Of a stretch of DNA of 23,546 bases, positions 15,089 through 23,489 are shown in pieces. The stretch's first letter is position 1, and every line of letters begins with the position of its first letter. The stretch is from CAIVAT01 sp037128705 (lineage in GTDB: Bacteria > Bacteroidota > Bacteroidia > Bacteroidales > FEN-979). The notes beneath the pieces were generated by a model, which did not search any database, was not told the DNA's origin, and was given only the letters and a program-made list of their open reading frames with translations. Where the stretch lies: the NCBI GenBank assembly GCA_037128705.1, contig JBAXVX010000039.1, positions 1 through 23,546 on the forward strand. Direction: 5' to 3'. A program made the translations under genes and the position numbers.

Positions 15089-18000
15089 TTAATCAAACGT
15101 AAGGTTCAATCCGAGACCACGCAATTCATGAACCAGCACGTTAAATGATTCCGGGATTCCCGGTGTCGGCATAGATTCACCCTTCACAATGGTTTCATAG
15201 GCTTTTGCCCGGCCAATCACATCGTCAGACTTTACTGTCTGAATCTCAAGAAGGATATTGGCAGCGCCAAAGGCTTCGAGTGCCCAGACTTCCATTTCTC
15301 CAAAACGCTGACCTCCGAACTGGGCTTTTCCACCAAGTGGCTGCTGTGTAATAAGGGAATAGGGGCCGATCGACCGTGCATGCATCTTGTCGTCGACCAT
15401 ATGGTGCAGTTTCAGCATATAGATGAAACCAACGGTAGTGGGCTGATCAAAACGTTCTCCTGATAAACCGTCATGGAGATAAACTTTTCCATTCCTGGGT
15501 AAACCGGCTTTATCAAGGTAATCGTTGATCTGGTCGATGGTGGCACCGTCAAAAATCGGGGTATTGAATCTCAATCCGAGTTTTTTTCCAGCCCATCCAA
15601 GAATCGTTTCATAAATCTGTCCGAGGTTCATACGTGAAGGAACCCCGAGTGGGTTTAAAACCACATCGACCGGTGTTCCGTCAATAAGGAACGGCATATC
15701 CTCTTCGCGCTGGATGCGGGCAACAATACCCTTGTTTCCGTGGCGGCCTGCCATTTTATCACCAACTTTAAGCTTGCGCTTCTTGGCAATATAAACCTTC
15801 GCCATCTGTACAATTCCTGCAGGAAGATCGTCACCGACAACCGCAACGAATTTTTTGCGGTTATGAACGCCCATAATTTCCTTGAACTTAATGATATAGT
15901 TGTTGATCAAGGTCTTGATGAGGTCATTCTTTTCTTTATCGGTGGTCCATTTATTCGGATTGATATTGAGATAATCGATATCCATCAAACTCTTGGTCTG
16001 GAATTTTGTTCCCTTGGCAATGACCTCCTGCTTGAAGTTGTTGTAAACGCCCTGGGAAACTTTGCCGCTCACCAGAACATTGAGTTTTTCGACCAGCTTG
16101 ACTCTCAGTTTATCTACTTCCTTGTGGTATTCATCATCCAGTTTCTTGATATCATCTTTCTCGCGGGCCTTGGCTTTGCGGTCTTTGATAATTCTTGAAA
16201 AGAGTTTTTTATCAATGACAACGCCCTTCATCGACGGGGGGGCTTTGAGTGAAGCATCCTTGACATCACCAGCCTTGTCGCCAAAGATGGCGCGCAGCAG
16301 CTTCTCTTCCGGGGTAGGATCACTCTCCCCTTTCGGGGTGATCTTCCCGATGAGGATATCACCTTCGCTCACCTCGGCACCAATCCTGATCAGTCCGTTT
16401 TCGTCCAGATCCTTGGTTGCTTCAGCACTTACATTGGGGATATCATTCGTCAGTTCTTCAACACCGCGCTTGGTATCGCGCACTTCCAACGTAAACTCTT
16501 CAATATGAATGGAGGTGAAAATGTCCTCCTTCAAAACTTTCTCGGAGATTACGATAGCATCTTCAAAATTGTAACCTTTCCAGGGCATGAATGCAACCAT
16601 CAGGTTCCGCCCAAGGGCAAGAGAACCATCTTTGGTGGCATACCCTTCGCAGAGAACCTGACCTTTGGTTACCTTGTCCCCTTTGCGAACGATAGGGCGA
16701 AGGTTAACACAGGTATTCTGGTTTGTGCGGGCAAATTTTGTGAGGGTATAACTTTTACAGTCATCATCGAAACTGATCAGCCTTTCTTTATCATCCCTGT
16801 TATAACGGATCACGATCTCGTTGGCATCAACAAATTCCACAACGCCATCACCTTCGGCATTGATCAGCACCCTTGAATCGCGGGCCACCATGTCTTCAAT
16901 CCCGGTGCCGACAATCGCCGCCTCAGGATTCAACAGTGGTACGGCCTGGCGCATCATGTTCGATCCCATGAGTGCACGGTTTGCATCGTCATGCTCAAGG
17001 AACGGAATCAGGGAGGCTGCAATAGAGGCGATCTGGTTGGGCGCAATGTCAACAAGGTCGACCTTTGATTTATCAATAATCGGGTAATCGGCCAGATAAC
17101 GGACTTTAACCTTCTCTTCCAGGAAATTTCCTACGTTATCCATAGGCGTCGTAGCCTGGGCAATGATCTTGTGCTCTTCCTCTTCGGCAGTCAGGTAAAC
17201 AGGCTGCTCTTCGATGGTCACCCTGCTGTCGACAACGCGGTGATACGGCGTTTCGATGAAACCAAGCTTATCGATTTTAGCATAAACGCACAAGGATGAG
17301 ATCAAACCGATGTTCGGACCTTCAGGAGTTTCAATGGTACAGAGACGTCCGTAGTGGGTATAGTGAACGTCGCGGACTTCAAACCCTGCACGTTCACGCG
17401 ACAAACCGCCAGGTCCGAGGGCAGAGATACGACGCTTGTGCGTGATCTCCGACAATGGATTGGTCTGGTCCATGAACTGTGAAAGCTGGTTGGTACCAAA
17501 GAAGGTGTTGATCACCGACGACAACGTTTTGGCGTTGATCAGATCCATTGGTGTAAACACTTCATTGTCACGAACATTCATACGCTCGCGGATGGTACGT
17601 GCCATTCTCAGGAGGCCCACGCCGAACTGGTTGTACAGTTGCTCGCCCACGGTCCGTACACGACGGTTGCTCAAGTGGTCAATATCGTCCACTTCAGCCT
17701 TGGCGTTCACCAGTTCAATCAGGTATTTTATAATGGAGATGATGTCTTCCTTGGTCAGAACCTTGGTTTCAACCGGGGTATTGAGGCTGAGTTTCCGGTT
17801 GATCCGGTAACGGCCTACATCACCGAGGTCATATCTTTTATCGGAGAAGAACAATTTTTCAATGATTCCGCGTGCGGTCTCTTCATCGGGAGGTTCTGCA
17901 TTACGCAGCTGCCTGTAGATAAATTCAACCGCCTCTTTTTCGGAGTTGGCAGGGTCTTTCTGCAACGTGTTGAAAATGATTGAATAGTCTGTTGCAAGCG

Positions 18001-18895
18001 CCTCTTCACGGTGGATCAGGATGGTTTTGATGCCGGCATCCAGGATCTGATCAACGTGATCATTCTCAAGGATGGTTTCACGTTCAATGATCACCTCTGT
18101 ACGTTCGATGGAAACAACTTCTCCCGTATCTTCATCAACAAAATCTTCAATCCATGCACGCACCACGCGGGCGGCAAGCCTTGAGCCCACCACGCGCTTC
18201 AATGCAGCACGGCTGACTTTAATTTCCTGGGCCAGACCGAATATCTCGAGGATATCCTTATCAGTTTCAAACCCGATGGCACGAAGCAAGGTCGTTACCG
18301 GTAATTTCTTTTTCCGGTCGATGTATGCATACATGACATTGTTGATATCGGTTGTGAATTCAATCCACGAACCTTTAAAAGGGATGATCCTGGCTGAATA
18401 CAGCTGAGCCCCGTTTGCATGGAAGCTGGTGCTGAAAAACACGCCGGGGGACCTGTGTAACTGAGAAACAACAACCCGTTCGGCTCCGTTGATCACGAAG
18501 GTGCCGCGCGGAGTCATATAAGGGATCATTCCGAGATAAACATCCTGGATGATTGTTTCAAAATCTTCATGTTCCGGATCGGTACAATAAAGTTTCAGTT
18601 TGGCTTTTAAAGGAACACTGTAGGTCAAACCACGTTCAATACATTCCTCAATGGAGTATCGCGGAGGGTCGATGAAATAATCCAGAAATTCCAATACAAA
18701 ATTGTTGCGGGCATCGGAAATCGGGAAATTTTCAGTAAAAACCTTGTATAACCCCTCATTGACCCTATTTTCAGGATTCGTCTCCAGTTGGAAAAAATCC
18801 TGAAATGATTTCACCTGTATGCCAAGAAAATCAGGATACTCAGCTTGAATCTTGGTAGATCCAAAGCGAATTCTTTCGGTTTTTTTTGAAGCCAA
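15089..18895 (-). CDS. rpoB: DNA-directed RNA polymerase subunit beta
   Basis: The second-largest RNA polymerase subunit, 1268 aa. The rifampicin-pocket segment at 467-498 runs GTNQLSQFMDQTNPLSEITH... and keeps the residues equivalent to E. coli D516 (D476), H526 (H486) and S531 (S491), so no classical resistance change is visible. The active-site segment GDKMAGRHGNKG lies at 1045-1056 and the C-terminal clamp contact ALEAFGAANILLEI is present. The start codon appears to be TTG at 18895: no ATG lies close by in frame, and homology to other Bacteroidota RpoB begins within a few residues (ERIRFGS...YPDFL). Thr520 occupies the Pro position of the usual CPIETPEG motif. It is preceded by a 119-nt spacer with two hairpins. 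Confidence 0.98.
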   Translation of the reverse strand: MASKKTERIRFGSTKIQAEYPDFLGIQVKSFQDFFQLETNPENRVNEGLYKVFTENFPISDARNNFVLEFLDYFIDPPRYSIEECIERGLTYSVPLKAKLKLYCTDPEHEDFETIIQDVYLGMIPYMTPRGTFVINGAERVVVSQLHRSPGVFFSTSFHANGAQLYSARIIPFKGSWIEFTTDINNVMYAYIDRKKKLPVTTLLRAIGFETDKDILEIFGLAQEIKVSRAALKRVVGSRLAARVVRAWIEDFVDEDTGEVVSIERTEVIIERETILENDHVDQILDAGIKTILIHREEALATDYSIIFNTLQKDPANSEKEAVEFIYRQLRNAEPPDEETARGIIEKLFFSDKRYDLGDVGRYRINRKLSLNTPVETKVLTKEDIISIIKYLIELVNAKAEVDDIDHLSNRRVRTVGEQLYNQFGVGLLRMARTIRERMNVRDNEVFTPMDLINAKTLSSVINTFFGTNQLSQFMDQTNPLSEITHKRRISALGPGGLSRERAGFEVRDVHYTHYGRLCTIETPEGPNIGLISSLCVYAKIDKLGFIETPYHRVVDSRVTIEEQPVYLTAEEEEHKIIAQATTPMDNVGNFLEEKVKVRYLADYPIIDKSKVDLVDIAPNQIASIAASLIPFLEHDDANRALMGSNMMRQAVPLLNPEAAIVGTGIEDMVARDSRVLINAEGDGVVEFVDANEIVIRYNRDDKERLISFDDDCKSYTLTKFARTNQNTCVNLRPIVRKGDKVTKGQVLCEGYATKDGSLALGRNLMVAFMPWKGYNFEDAIVISEKVLKEDIFTSIHIEEFTLEVRDTKRGVEELTNDIPNVSAEATKDLDENGLIRIGAEVSEGDILIGKITPKGESDPTPEEKLLRAIFGDKAGDVKDASLKAPPSMKGVVIDKKLFSRIIKDRKAKAREKDDIKKLDDEYHKEVDKLRVKLVEKLNVLVSGKVSQGVYNNFKQEVIAKGTKFQTKSLMDIDYLNINPNKWTTDKEKNDLIKTLINNYIIKFKEIMGVHNRKKFVAVVGDDLPAGIVQMAKVYIAKKRKLKVGDKMAGRHGNKGIVARIQREEDMPFLIDGTPVDVVLNPLGVPSRMNLGQIYETILGWAGKKLGLRFNTPIFDGATIDQINDYLDKAGLPRNGKVYLHDGLSGERFDQPTTVGFIYMLKLHHMVDDKMHARSIGPYSLITQQPLGGKAQFGGQRFGEMEVWALEAFGAANILLEIQTVKSDDVIGRAKAYETIVKGESMPTPGIPESFNVLVHELRGLGLNLTFD

Positions 18896-18909
18896 GGTCG
18901 TATTTTTTA

Positions 18910-18926
18910 TTCCCGCAGAGCGGGAA
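18910..18926 (-). promoter_or_regulatory. Hairpin immediately upstream of the rpoB TTG start
   Basis: The minus strand reads TTCCCGC-TCT-GCGGGAA, a perfect 7-bp stem with a 3-nt loop, ending 14 nt before the TTG start of rpoB. It is followed by an A-rich stretch and not by Us, so it is not an intrinsic terminator. Its position just before the ribosome landing area suggests an effect on translation initiation or mRNA processing. The fold is seen; the role is inferred. Confidence 0.5.
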
Positions 18927-18954
18927 GGTTTGAAATTAATTTTTATAAATAAAC

Positions 18955-18985
18955 CATAGACCTCTTCAAATTGAAGAGATCTATG
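18955..18985 (-). promoter_or_regulatory. Long hairpin in the rplL-rpoB spacer, possible attenuator or processing site
   Basis: The minus strand starts CATAGATCTCTTCAA and ends TTGAAGAGGTCTATG: a near-perfect 15-bp inverted repeat (one T-G pair) with one central base, realistically 13 bp with a short AT loop. It is followed by GTTTATTTATAAAAATT, a weak U-rich tail. It lies 29 nt after the rplL stop. In E. coli the same spacer carries an attenuator and an RNase III site that lower rpoBC expression relative to ribosomal proteins; an equivalent role here is an inference by position. Confidence 0.65.
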
Positions 18986-19014
18986 CTTTTATTAAGGTAT
19001 AAGAATCGTCTGTC

Positions 19015-19392
19015 TTACTTAATTTCAACCTCTGCACCAGCTTCTTTTAATTGACTCATTAAAGCGTTGGCTTCGTCTCTTGAAACACCTTCTTTGATTG
19101 CTTTCGGTGCTGCATCAACTAATTCCTTTGCTTCTTTCAAACCAAGGCTGGTCAGTTCCTTAACTAATTTAACAACAGCTAACTTAGCCTGTCCTGCTGA
19201 TTTCAGAATCACATCGAATGTGTTCTTTTCTTCAGCTTCAGGAGCGGCGTTGGCAACAGGTCCTGCTGCAACAGCTACTGCTGCGGCTGCGGGTTCAATA
19301 CCATATTCATCTTTCAGGATCTTCGCTAATTCGTTGACCTCTTTTACTGTCAAATTAACTAACTGTTCTGCAAAAGCTTTTAAATCTGCCAT
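19015..19392 (-). CDS. rplL: 50S ribosomal protein L7/L12
   Basis: The multi-copy stalk protein of the large subunit, which recruits translation factors such as EF-Tu and EF-G. At 125 aa it is of normal length. It shows the N-terminal dimerisation region (about 1-33), an Ala-rich hinge (AAAAVAVAAGPVANAAPEAE, about 35-54) and the globular factor-binding domain (about 55-125) with KNTFDVILKSAGQAKLAVVKLVKELTSLGLKEAKELVDAAP. It sits 66 nt after rplJ, whose product L10 carries the L12 dimers. Confidence 0.98.
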   Translation of the reverse strand: MADLKAFAEQLVNLTVKEVNELAKILKDEYGIEPAAAAVAVAAGPVANAAPEAEEKNTFDVILKSAGQAKLAVVKLVKELTSLGLKEAKELVDAAPKAIKEGVSRDEANALMSQLKEAGAEVEIK

Positions 19393-19408
19393 TTTTGTTA
19401 CTATTTGT

Positions 19409-19426
19409 GTTCCGGTATGTCGGAAC
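19409..19426 (-). other. Small hairpin upstream of rplL
   Basis: On the minus strand GTTCCG-ACATAC-CGGAAC makes a perfect 6-bp stem with a 6-nt loop, ending 16 nt before the rplL ATG. It may help set the high translation of L12 relative to L10, but there is no direct evidence and a chance fold of this size is possible. Confidence 0.35.
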
Positions 19427-19458
19427 GGTTATTACTAAATTAATTTTTCAGGTTTTGG

Positions 19459-19980
19459 TTACTCAGGTTTTTCCGACAAGGTCTTGACGATCCCTGAAAG
19501 TTTGTTGCTGCCCGACTGTAAAGCCGACATAACGCGCATCGTTGGGGATTGTAACAGACCGATCAGATCACCAATCAATTCGAACTTCGATTTGATATTA
19601 ACCAGGGCATCCAGCTGATTATCACCTAGATAGATAGTTTCTTCAACGTAGGCGCCTTTCAGGATGGGCTTAGGAGCGGTTTTACGAAATTCCTTGATCA
19701 GTTTGGCGGGGTCGTTGGCAACTTCCGAAAACATAATGGAGGTTGATCCGACCAGTACAGGGTAAAATTCCTCGAGGGATTTACCGCTGCCTTCCATGGC
19801 CTTCCGCAGCAAGGTATTTTTAACCACCCTGAGCTTGATATCCTTCTTGAAACACGTCCTTCTAAGCCTGCTTGTTGTTGCCGCATTCAGCGTCGAAGTA
19901 TCAGTCAGATAAAAGGAGTTTGCTCCTTTAAGCTGTTCTGTCAGGGAATCTATAAGCTGGGTTTTTTCTACTTTTTTCAT
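19459..19980 (-). CDS. rplJ: 50S ribosomal protein L10
   Basis: The base of the ribosomal stalk: binds 23S rRNA and L11 and holds L7/L12 dimers on its C-terminal helix. At 173 aa it is of normal length. The N-terminal RNA-binding domain includes LTDTSTLNAATTSRLRRTCFKKDIKLRVVKNTLLRKAM; the C-terminal helix begins about residue 137. Only 24 nt separate it from rplA, which leaves no room for a long L10-type autoregulatory leader of the E. coli kind. Confidence 0.98.
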   Translation of the reverse strand: MKKVEKTQLIDSLTEQLKGANSFYLTDTSTLNAATTSRLRRTCFKKDIKLRVVKNTLLRKAMEGSGKSLEEFYPVLVGSTSIMFSEVANDPAKLIKEFRKTAPKPILKGAYVEETIYLGDNQLDALVNIKSKFELIGDLIGLLQSPTMRVMSALQSGSNKLSGIVKTLSEKPE

Positions 19981-20004
19981 GATTGTTTTCTCTCAGATTT
20001 CTGT

Positions 20005-20700
20005 TTAAGCCGTAACCGATTTAGGTTCCACCGGAATACTTGGGCTCATGGTACTTGACATATAAATACTCTTTACATAGGTACCCTTCGCCGAAGAAGG
20101 TTTCAGTTTGATGATCGTGTTGATGAGTTCTCTTGCATTCTCTACAATTTTATCCTGTTCAAAGGAAACTTTTGCAACAGAAGCATGAATAATACCGAAC
20201 TTGTCAACCTTAAAATCGATCTTACCGGCTTTTACTTCTTTAACGGCCTTTCCAACATCCATGGTAACAGTCCCCGTTTTAGGGTTGGGCATCAATCCAC
20301 GTGGTCCGAGGATTTTTCCAAGTGCACCAACCTTAGCCATCACACTGGGCATGGTAATGATTACATCTACATCCGTCCAGCCACCTTTGATCTTTTCAAC
20401 ATATTCATCCAATCCGACAAAATCAGCGCCTGCCTGCATGGCTTCTTCTTCTTTATCGGGTGTACAGAGTACAAGGACACGAATAGTTTTACCGGTACCG
20501 TGGGGAAGCGTCACGATGCCGCGAACCATCTGGTTGGCCTTACGGGGATCAACCCCGAGACGAACATCAATATCGACGGATGAGTCAAACTTTGTATTGC
20601 TGATCTCTTTTACAAGCGCAGCAGCATCCGCCAACGAATAAACGGTATTCTTGTCGATCTTCGCCAAGGCAACCTTCCTCTTTTTTGTCAGCTTTATCAT
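20005..20700 (-). CDS. rplA: 50S ribosomal protein L1
   Basis: A 231-aa L1-stalk protein that binds 23S rRNA helices and helps release deacylated tRNA; in many bacteria it also represses its own operon by binding the mRNA. Family blocks KFDSSVDIDVRLGVDPRKANQMVRGIVTLPHGTGK and the conserved GPRGLMPNPKTGTVT segment are intact. It follows rplK by 56 nt. Confidence 0.99.
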   Translation of the reverse strand: MIKLTKKRKVALAKIDKNTVYSLADAAALVKEISNTKFDSSVDIDVRLGVDPRKANQMVRGIVTLPHGTGKTIRVLVLCTPDKEEEAMQAGADFVGLDEYVEKIKGGWTDVDVIITMPSVMAKVGALGKILGPRGLMPNPKTGTVTMDVGKAVKEVKAGKIDFKVDKFGIIHASVAKVSFEQDKIVENARELINTIIKLKPSSAKGTYVKSIYMSSTMSPSIPVEPKSVTA

Positions 20701-20756
20701 TGTTTATTTAATTTAATGTCGTTAATGAGGTCTATTAACAACTGGTTTATTTTCAA

Positions 20757-21200
20757 CTATTTTTTGAAGGGGGCGGTACCTGTAACCGTAATTCCCATGC
20801 TTCGTGCTGTTCCGGCAACCATTTTGGTGGCTGATTCCAGCGTAAATGCGTTCAGGTCGGGCATTTTGTCTTCAGCGATCTTCTGTACCTGTTCCCACGA
20901 AACGGAGGCAACCTTATTGCGGTTCGGTTCGGGTGAACCCTTCTGAAGCTTTGAAACTTCCATCAACTGAACAGCGACAGGAGGCGTTTTGATGATAAAA
21001 TCAAACGATTTATCCCGGTAAACGGTGATGACCACAGGAATCAATTTCCCGCCCTTGTCCTGCGTACGGGCGTTGAATTGCTTGCAAAACTCCATGATAT
21101 TCACACCCTTGGCACCCAGTGCAGGTCCTACAGGGGGTGAAGGGTTTGCTGCCCCACCCTTGATCTGTAACTTAATAATTCCACTAACTTCTTTTGCCAT
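20757..21200 (-). CDS. rplK: 50S ribosomal protein L11
   Basis: A 147-aa protein of the GTPase-associated centre, needed for factor stimulation and, in many bacteria, for the stringent response through RelA/Rel. The N-terminal domain has the Pro-rich switch segment (GGAANPSPPVGPALGAKGVNIMEFCKQFN); the C-terminal rRNA-binding domain ends TARSMGITVTG. It starts 53 nt after nusG. A GC-rich palindrome lies in that spacer. Confidence 0.99.
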   Translation of the reverse strand: MAKEVSGIIKLQIKGGAANPSPPVGPALGAKGVNIMEFCKQFNARTQDKGGKLIPVVITVYRDKSFDFIIKTPPVAVQLMEVSKLQKGSPEPNRNKVASVSWEQVQKIAEDKMPDLNAFTLESATKMVAGTARSMGITVTGTAPFKK

Positions 21201-21221
21201 GTTACTTATAATTAATGTTTT

Positions 21222-21239
21222 GACGGGGCATGCCCCATC
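21222..21239 (-). promoter_or_regulatory. GC-rich palindrome in the nusG-rplK spacer
   Basis: The core GGGGCATGCCCC is a perfect 12-bp palindrome. On the minus strand the RNA could form GATGGGG-CATG-CCCCGTC, a 7-bp stem with a 4-nt loop. It is followed by AAAACATT, so it is not a U-tailed terminator. It ends 21 nt before the rplK ATG, where an L1-type autoregulatory site or a protein-binding operator could lie; I could not match it to the known L1 target. Confidence 0.45.
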
Positions 21240-21253
21240 ATTTCAATATGATT

Positions 21254-21796
21254 CTACTCTTTTTGTACTTGCATAAAACTTAACTCCAATGGGGTCTTGC
21301 GACCAAAAATCTTTACCATGACCTTAAGTTTCTTTTTTTCTTCATTGATCTCTTCAATTACACCGCTGAAACTGTTAAACGGACCATCGATGACCGTCAC
21401 TGTTTCTCCTACGATGAAAGGAATATTGACCTCTTCTCCCTGTTCCGACAGTTCATCAAACTTGCCGAGAATGCGTTTAACTTCCGATGGACGCAGCGGA
21501 TGCGCTTCTCCTTTGGCTCCGAGAAAACCCAGAACTCCGGGAATATTTCTGATGATGTGCGGAATTTCGCCCACCAGGGTTGCTTCAATCAACACATACC
21601 CGGGAAAGTAATTCCGTTCTTTGCTTACTTTTTTCCCGTTCCGGATAAGGTACACCTTTTCAGTAGGGATAAGCACCTGTGAAATGTACTCCTGGAGCTT
21701 CAGATTCGCAATTTCACTTTCGAGATATTGCTTCACCTTCTTCTCATTTCCGGAGATAGCCCTGACGACGTACCACTTTTTGGTTACTTCACTCAT
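21254..21796 (-). CDS. nusG: Transcription termination/antitermination factor NusG
   Basis: A 180-aa transcription elongation factor that binds the RNA polymerase clamp and links it to Rho or the ribosome. The NGN domain (about 6-110) carries KWYVVRAISGNEKKVKQYLE and RNYFPGYVLIEA; the KOW domain (about 125-178) carries FIVGETVTVIDGPFNSFSGVIEEI. Single-copy housekeeping NusG is favoured over a specialised paralogue (UpxY/LoaP type) by the secE-nusG-rplK context. It lies 65 nt after secE. Confidence 0.98.
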   Translation of the reverse strand: MSEVTKKWYVVRAISGNEKKVKQYLESEIANLKLQEYISQVLIPTEKVYLIRNGKKVSKERNYFPGYVLIEATLVGEIPHIIRNIPGVLGFLGAKGEAHPLRPSEVKRILGKFDELSEQGEEVNIPFIVGETVTVIDGPFNSFSGVIEEINEEKKKLKVMVKIFGRKTPLELSFMQVQKE

Positions 21797-21861
21797 GCTG
21801 ATTGTGAGATTGACTCTTGGTTAACTCAGTTGAAACATTAGTCAAATAAATCCGATGGGAT

Positions 21862-22059
21862 TTAGATGAGTTTATAAAATTGCAGAAGGATATTACGAAA
21901 CACTTCATCCATCGCAAACACAATGACGGCAATGATCAGGGATGCCACGGAAACCACAATGGCACTGCCCTGTAATTCCGTCCATGTAGGCCACGACACC
22001 TTATGCATAAGCTCATCGTAGCTTTCCTGAATGTAGTTAATAACTTTATTCTTAGCCAT
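21862..22059 (-). CDS. secE: Preprotein translocase subunit SecE
   Basis: The 65-aa essential clamp subunit of the SecYEG channel in the inner membrane. It has the short Bacteroidota form with one membrane segment (about 30-50, SAIVVSVASLIIAVIVFAMDEV) preceded by the conserved amphipathic motif KVSWPTWTEL. It starts 16 nt after the mature 3' end of tRNA-Trp, so the two are probably transcribed together. Confidence 0.97.
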   Translation of the reverse strand: MAKNKVINYIQESYDELMHKVSWPTWTELQGSAIVVSVASLIIAVIVFAMDEVFRNILLQFYKLI

Positions 22060-22075
22060 TTATCTAATGTTTTTG

Positions 22076-22148
22076 CACGGGTGGTAGGAATCGAACCCAC
22101 AGCCTACGGTTTTGGAGACCGCCACTCTACCAGTTGAGCTACACCCGT
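22076..22148 (-). tRNA. tRNA-Trp (anticodon CCA)
   Basis: Full cloverleaf on the minus strand, 73 nt: acceptor ACGGGTG pairs fully with CACCCGT, the anticodon loop is CTCCAAA on a 5-bp stem, and the T-arm is GTGGG-TTCGATT-CCTAC. Discriminator base is G, as expected for Trp. The 3' CCA is not encoded. It lies between the tuf terminator and secE, a placement common in bacteria. Confidence 0.97.
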
Positions 22149-22149
22149 G

Positions 22150-22165
22150 TGTAATTAAACTTTAA
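22150..22165 (-). repeat. 16-bp inverted repeat copy downstream of tuf
   Basis: The minus strand reads TTAAAGTTTAATTACA, identical to the plus strand at 23397-23412 upstream of tuf. The two copies therefore flank tuf in inverted orientation. The sequence is AT-rich and partly self-palindromic (TTAAAGTTTAA), which weakens its significance. It also overlaps the U-rich tail of the tuf terminator and lies directly upstream of tRNA-Trp. Confidence 0.7.
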
Positions 22166-22189
22166 AACGCCGGGCCTCCGCCCGGCGTT
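22162..22189 (-). terminator. Intrinsic terminator of tuf
   Basis: On the minus strand AACGCCGGGC-GGAG-GCCCGGCGTT forms a perfect 10-bp GC-rich stem with a 4-nt loop, followed by TT then AAAGTTTAATT (TTTT counting the last stem bases). It begins 15 nt after the tuf stop codon. It should end tuf transcription before tRNA-Trp/secE; the U-tract is short, so some read-through is possible. Confidence 0.75.
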
Positions 22190-22204
22190 AGAATCAAATT
22201 TCAA

Positions 22205-23392
<1,188 letters not shown>

Positions 23393-23398
23393 TTTATT

Positions 23399-23424
23399 AA
23401 AGTTTAATTACAAAGTTTAATTAC
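23399..23424. repeat. Tandem 13-bp direct repeat in the tuf leader
   Basis: Plus strand AAAGTTTAATTAC occurs twice without a gap (23399-23411 and 23412-23424), starting 6 nt upstream of the tuf ATG. On the coding strand each unit is GTAATTAAACTTT. The junction gives TAAACTTTG, one base longer than a Bacteroidota -7 box, so a promoter role is possible but not convincing. A third, inverted copy lies downstream of tuf. Confidence 0.8.
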
Positions 23425-23489
23425 GAACTATTTGAGTTAATATTTATTTTAATTCAGATGACACAACGCCGTGAAAGTTGAACCATCTG

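Noticed and set aside
17400..17500. Classical rifampicin-resistance substitution in RpoB
   Set aside because: Residues equivalent to E. coli D516, H526 and S531 are all the sensitive type.
17302..18407. Open frames in other phases within rpoB
   Set aside because: They are shadows of the rpoB coding sequence, with unlikely composition and no homology that I recognise.
21254..21796. Specialised NusG paralogue (UpxY/LoaP type) controlling a capsule or gene cluster
   Set aside because: The secE-nusG-rplK context and a standard NGN-KOW sequence point to the housekeeping NusG.
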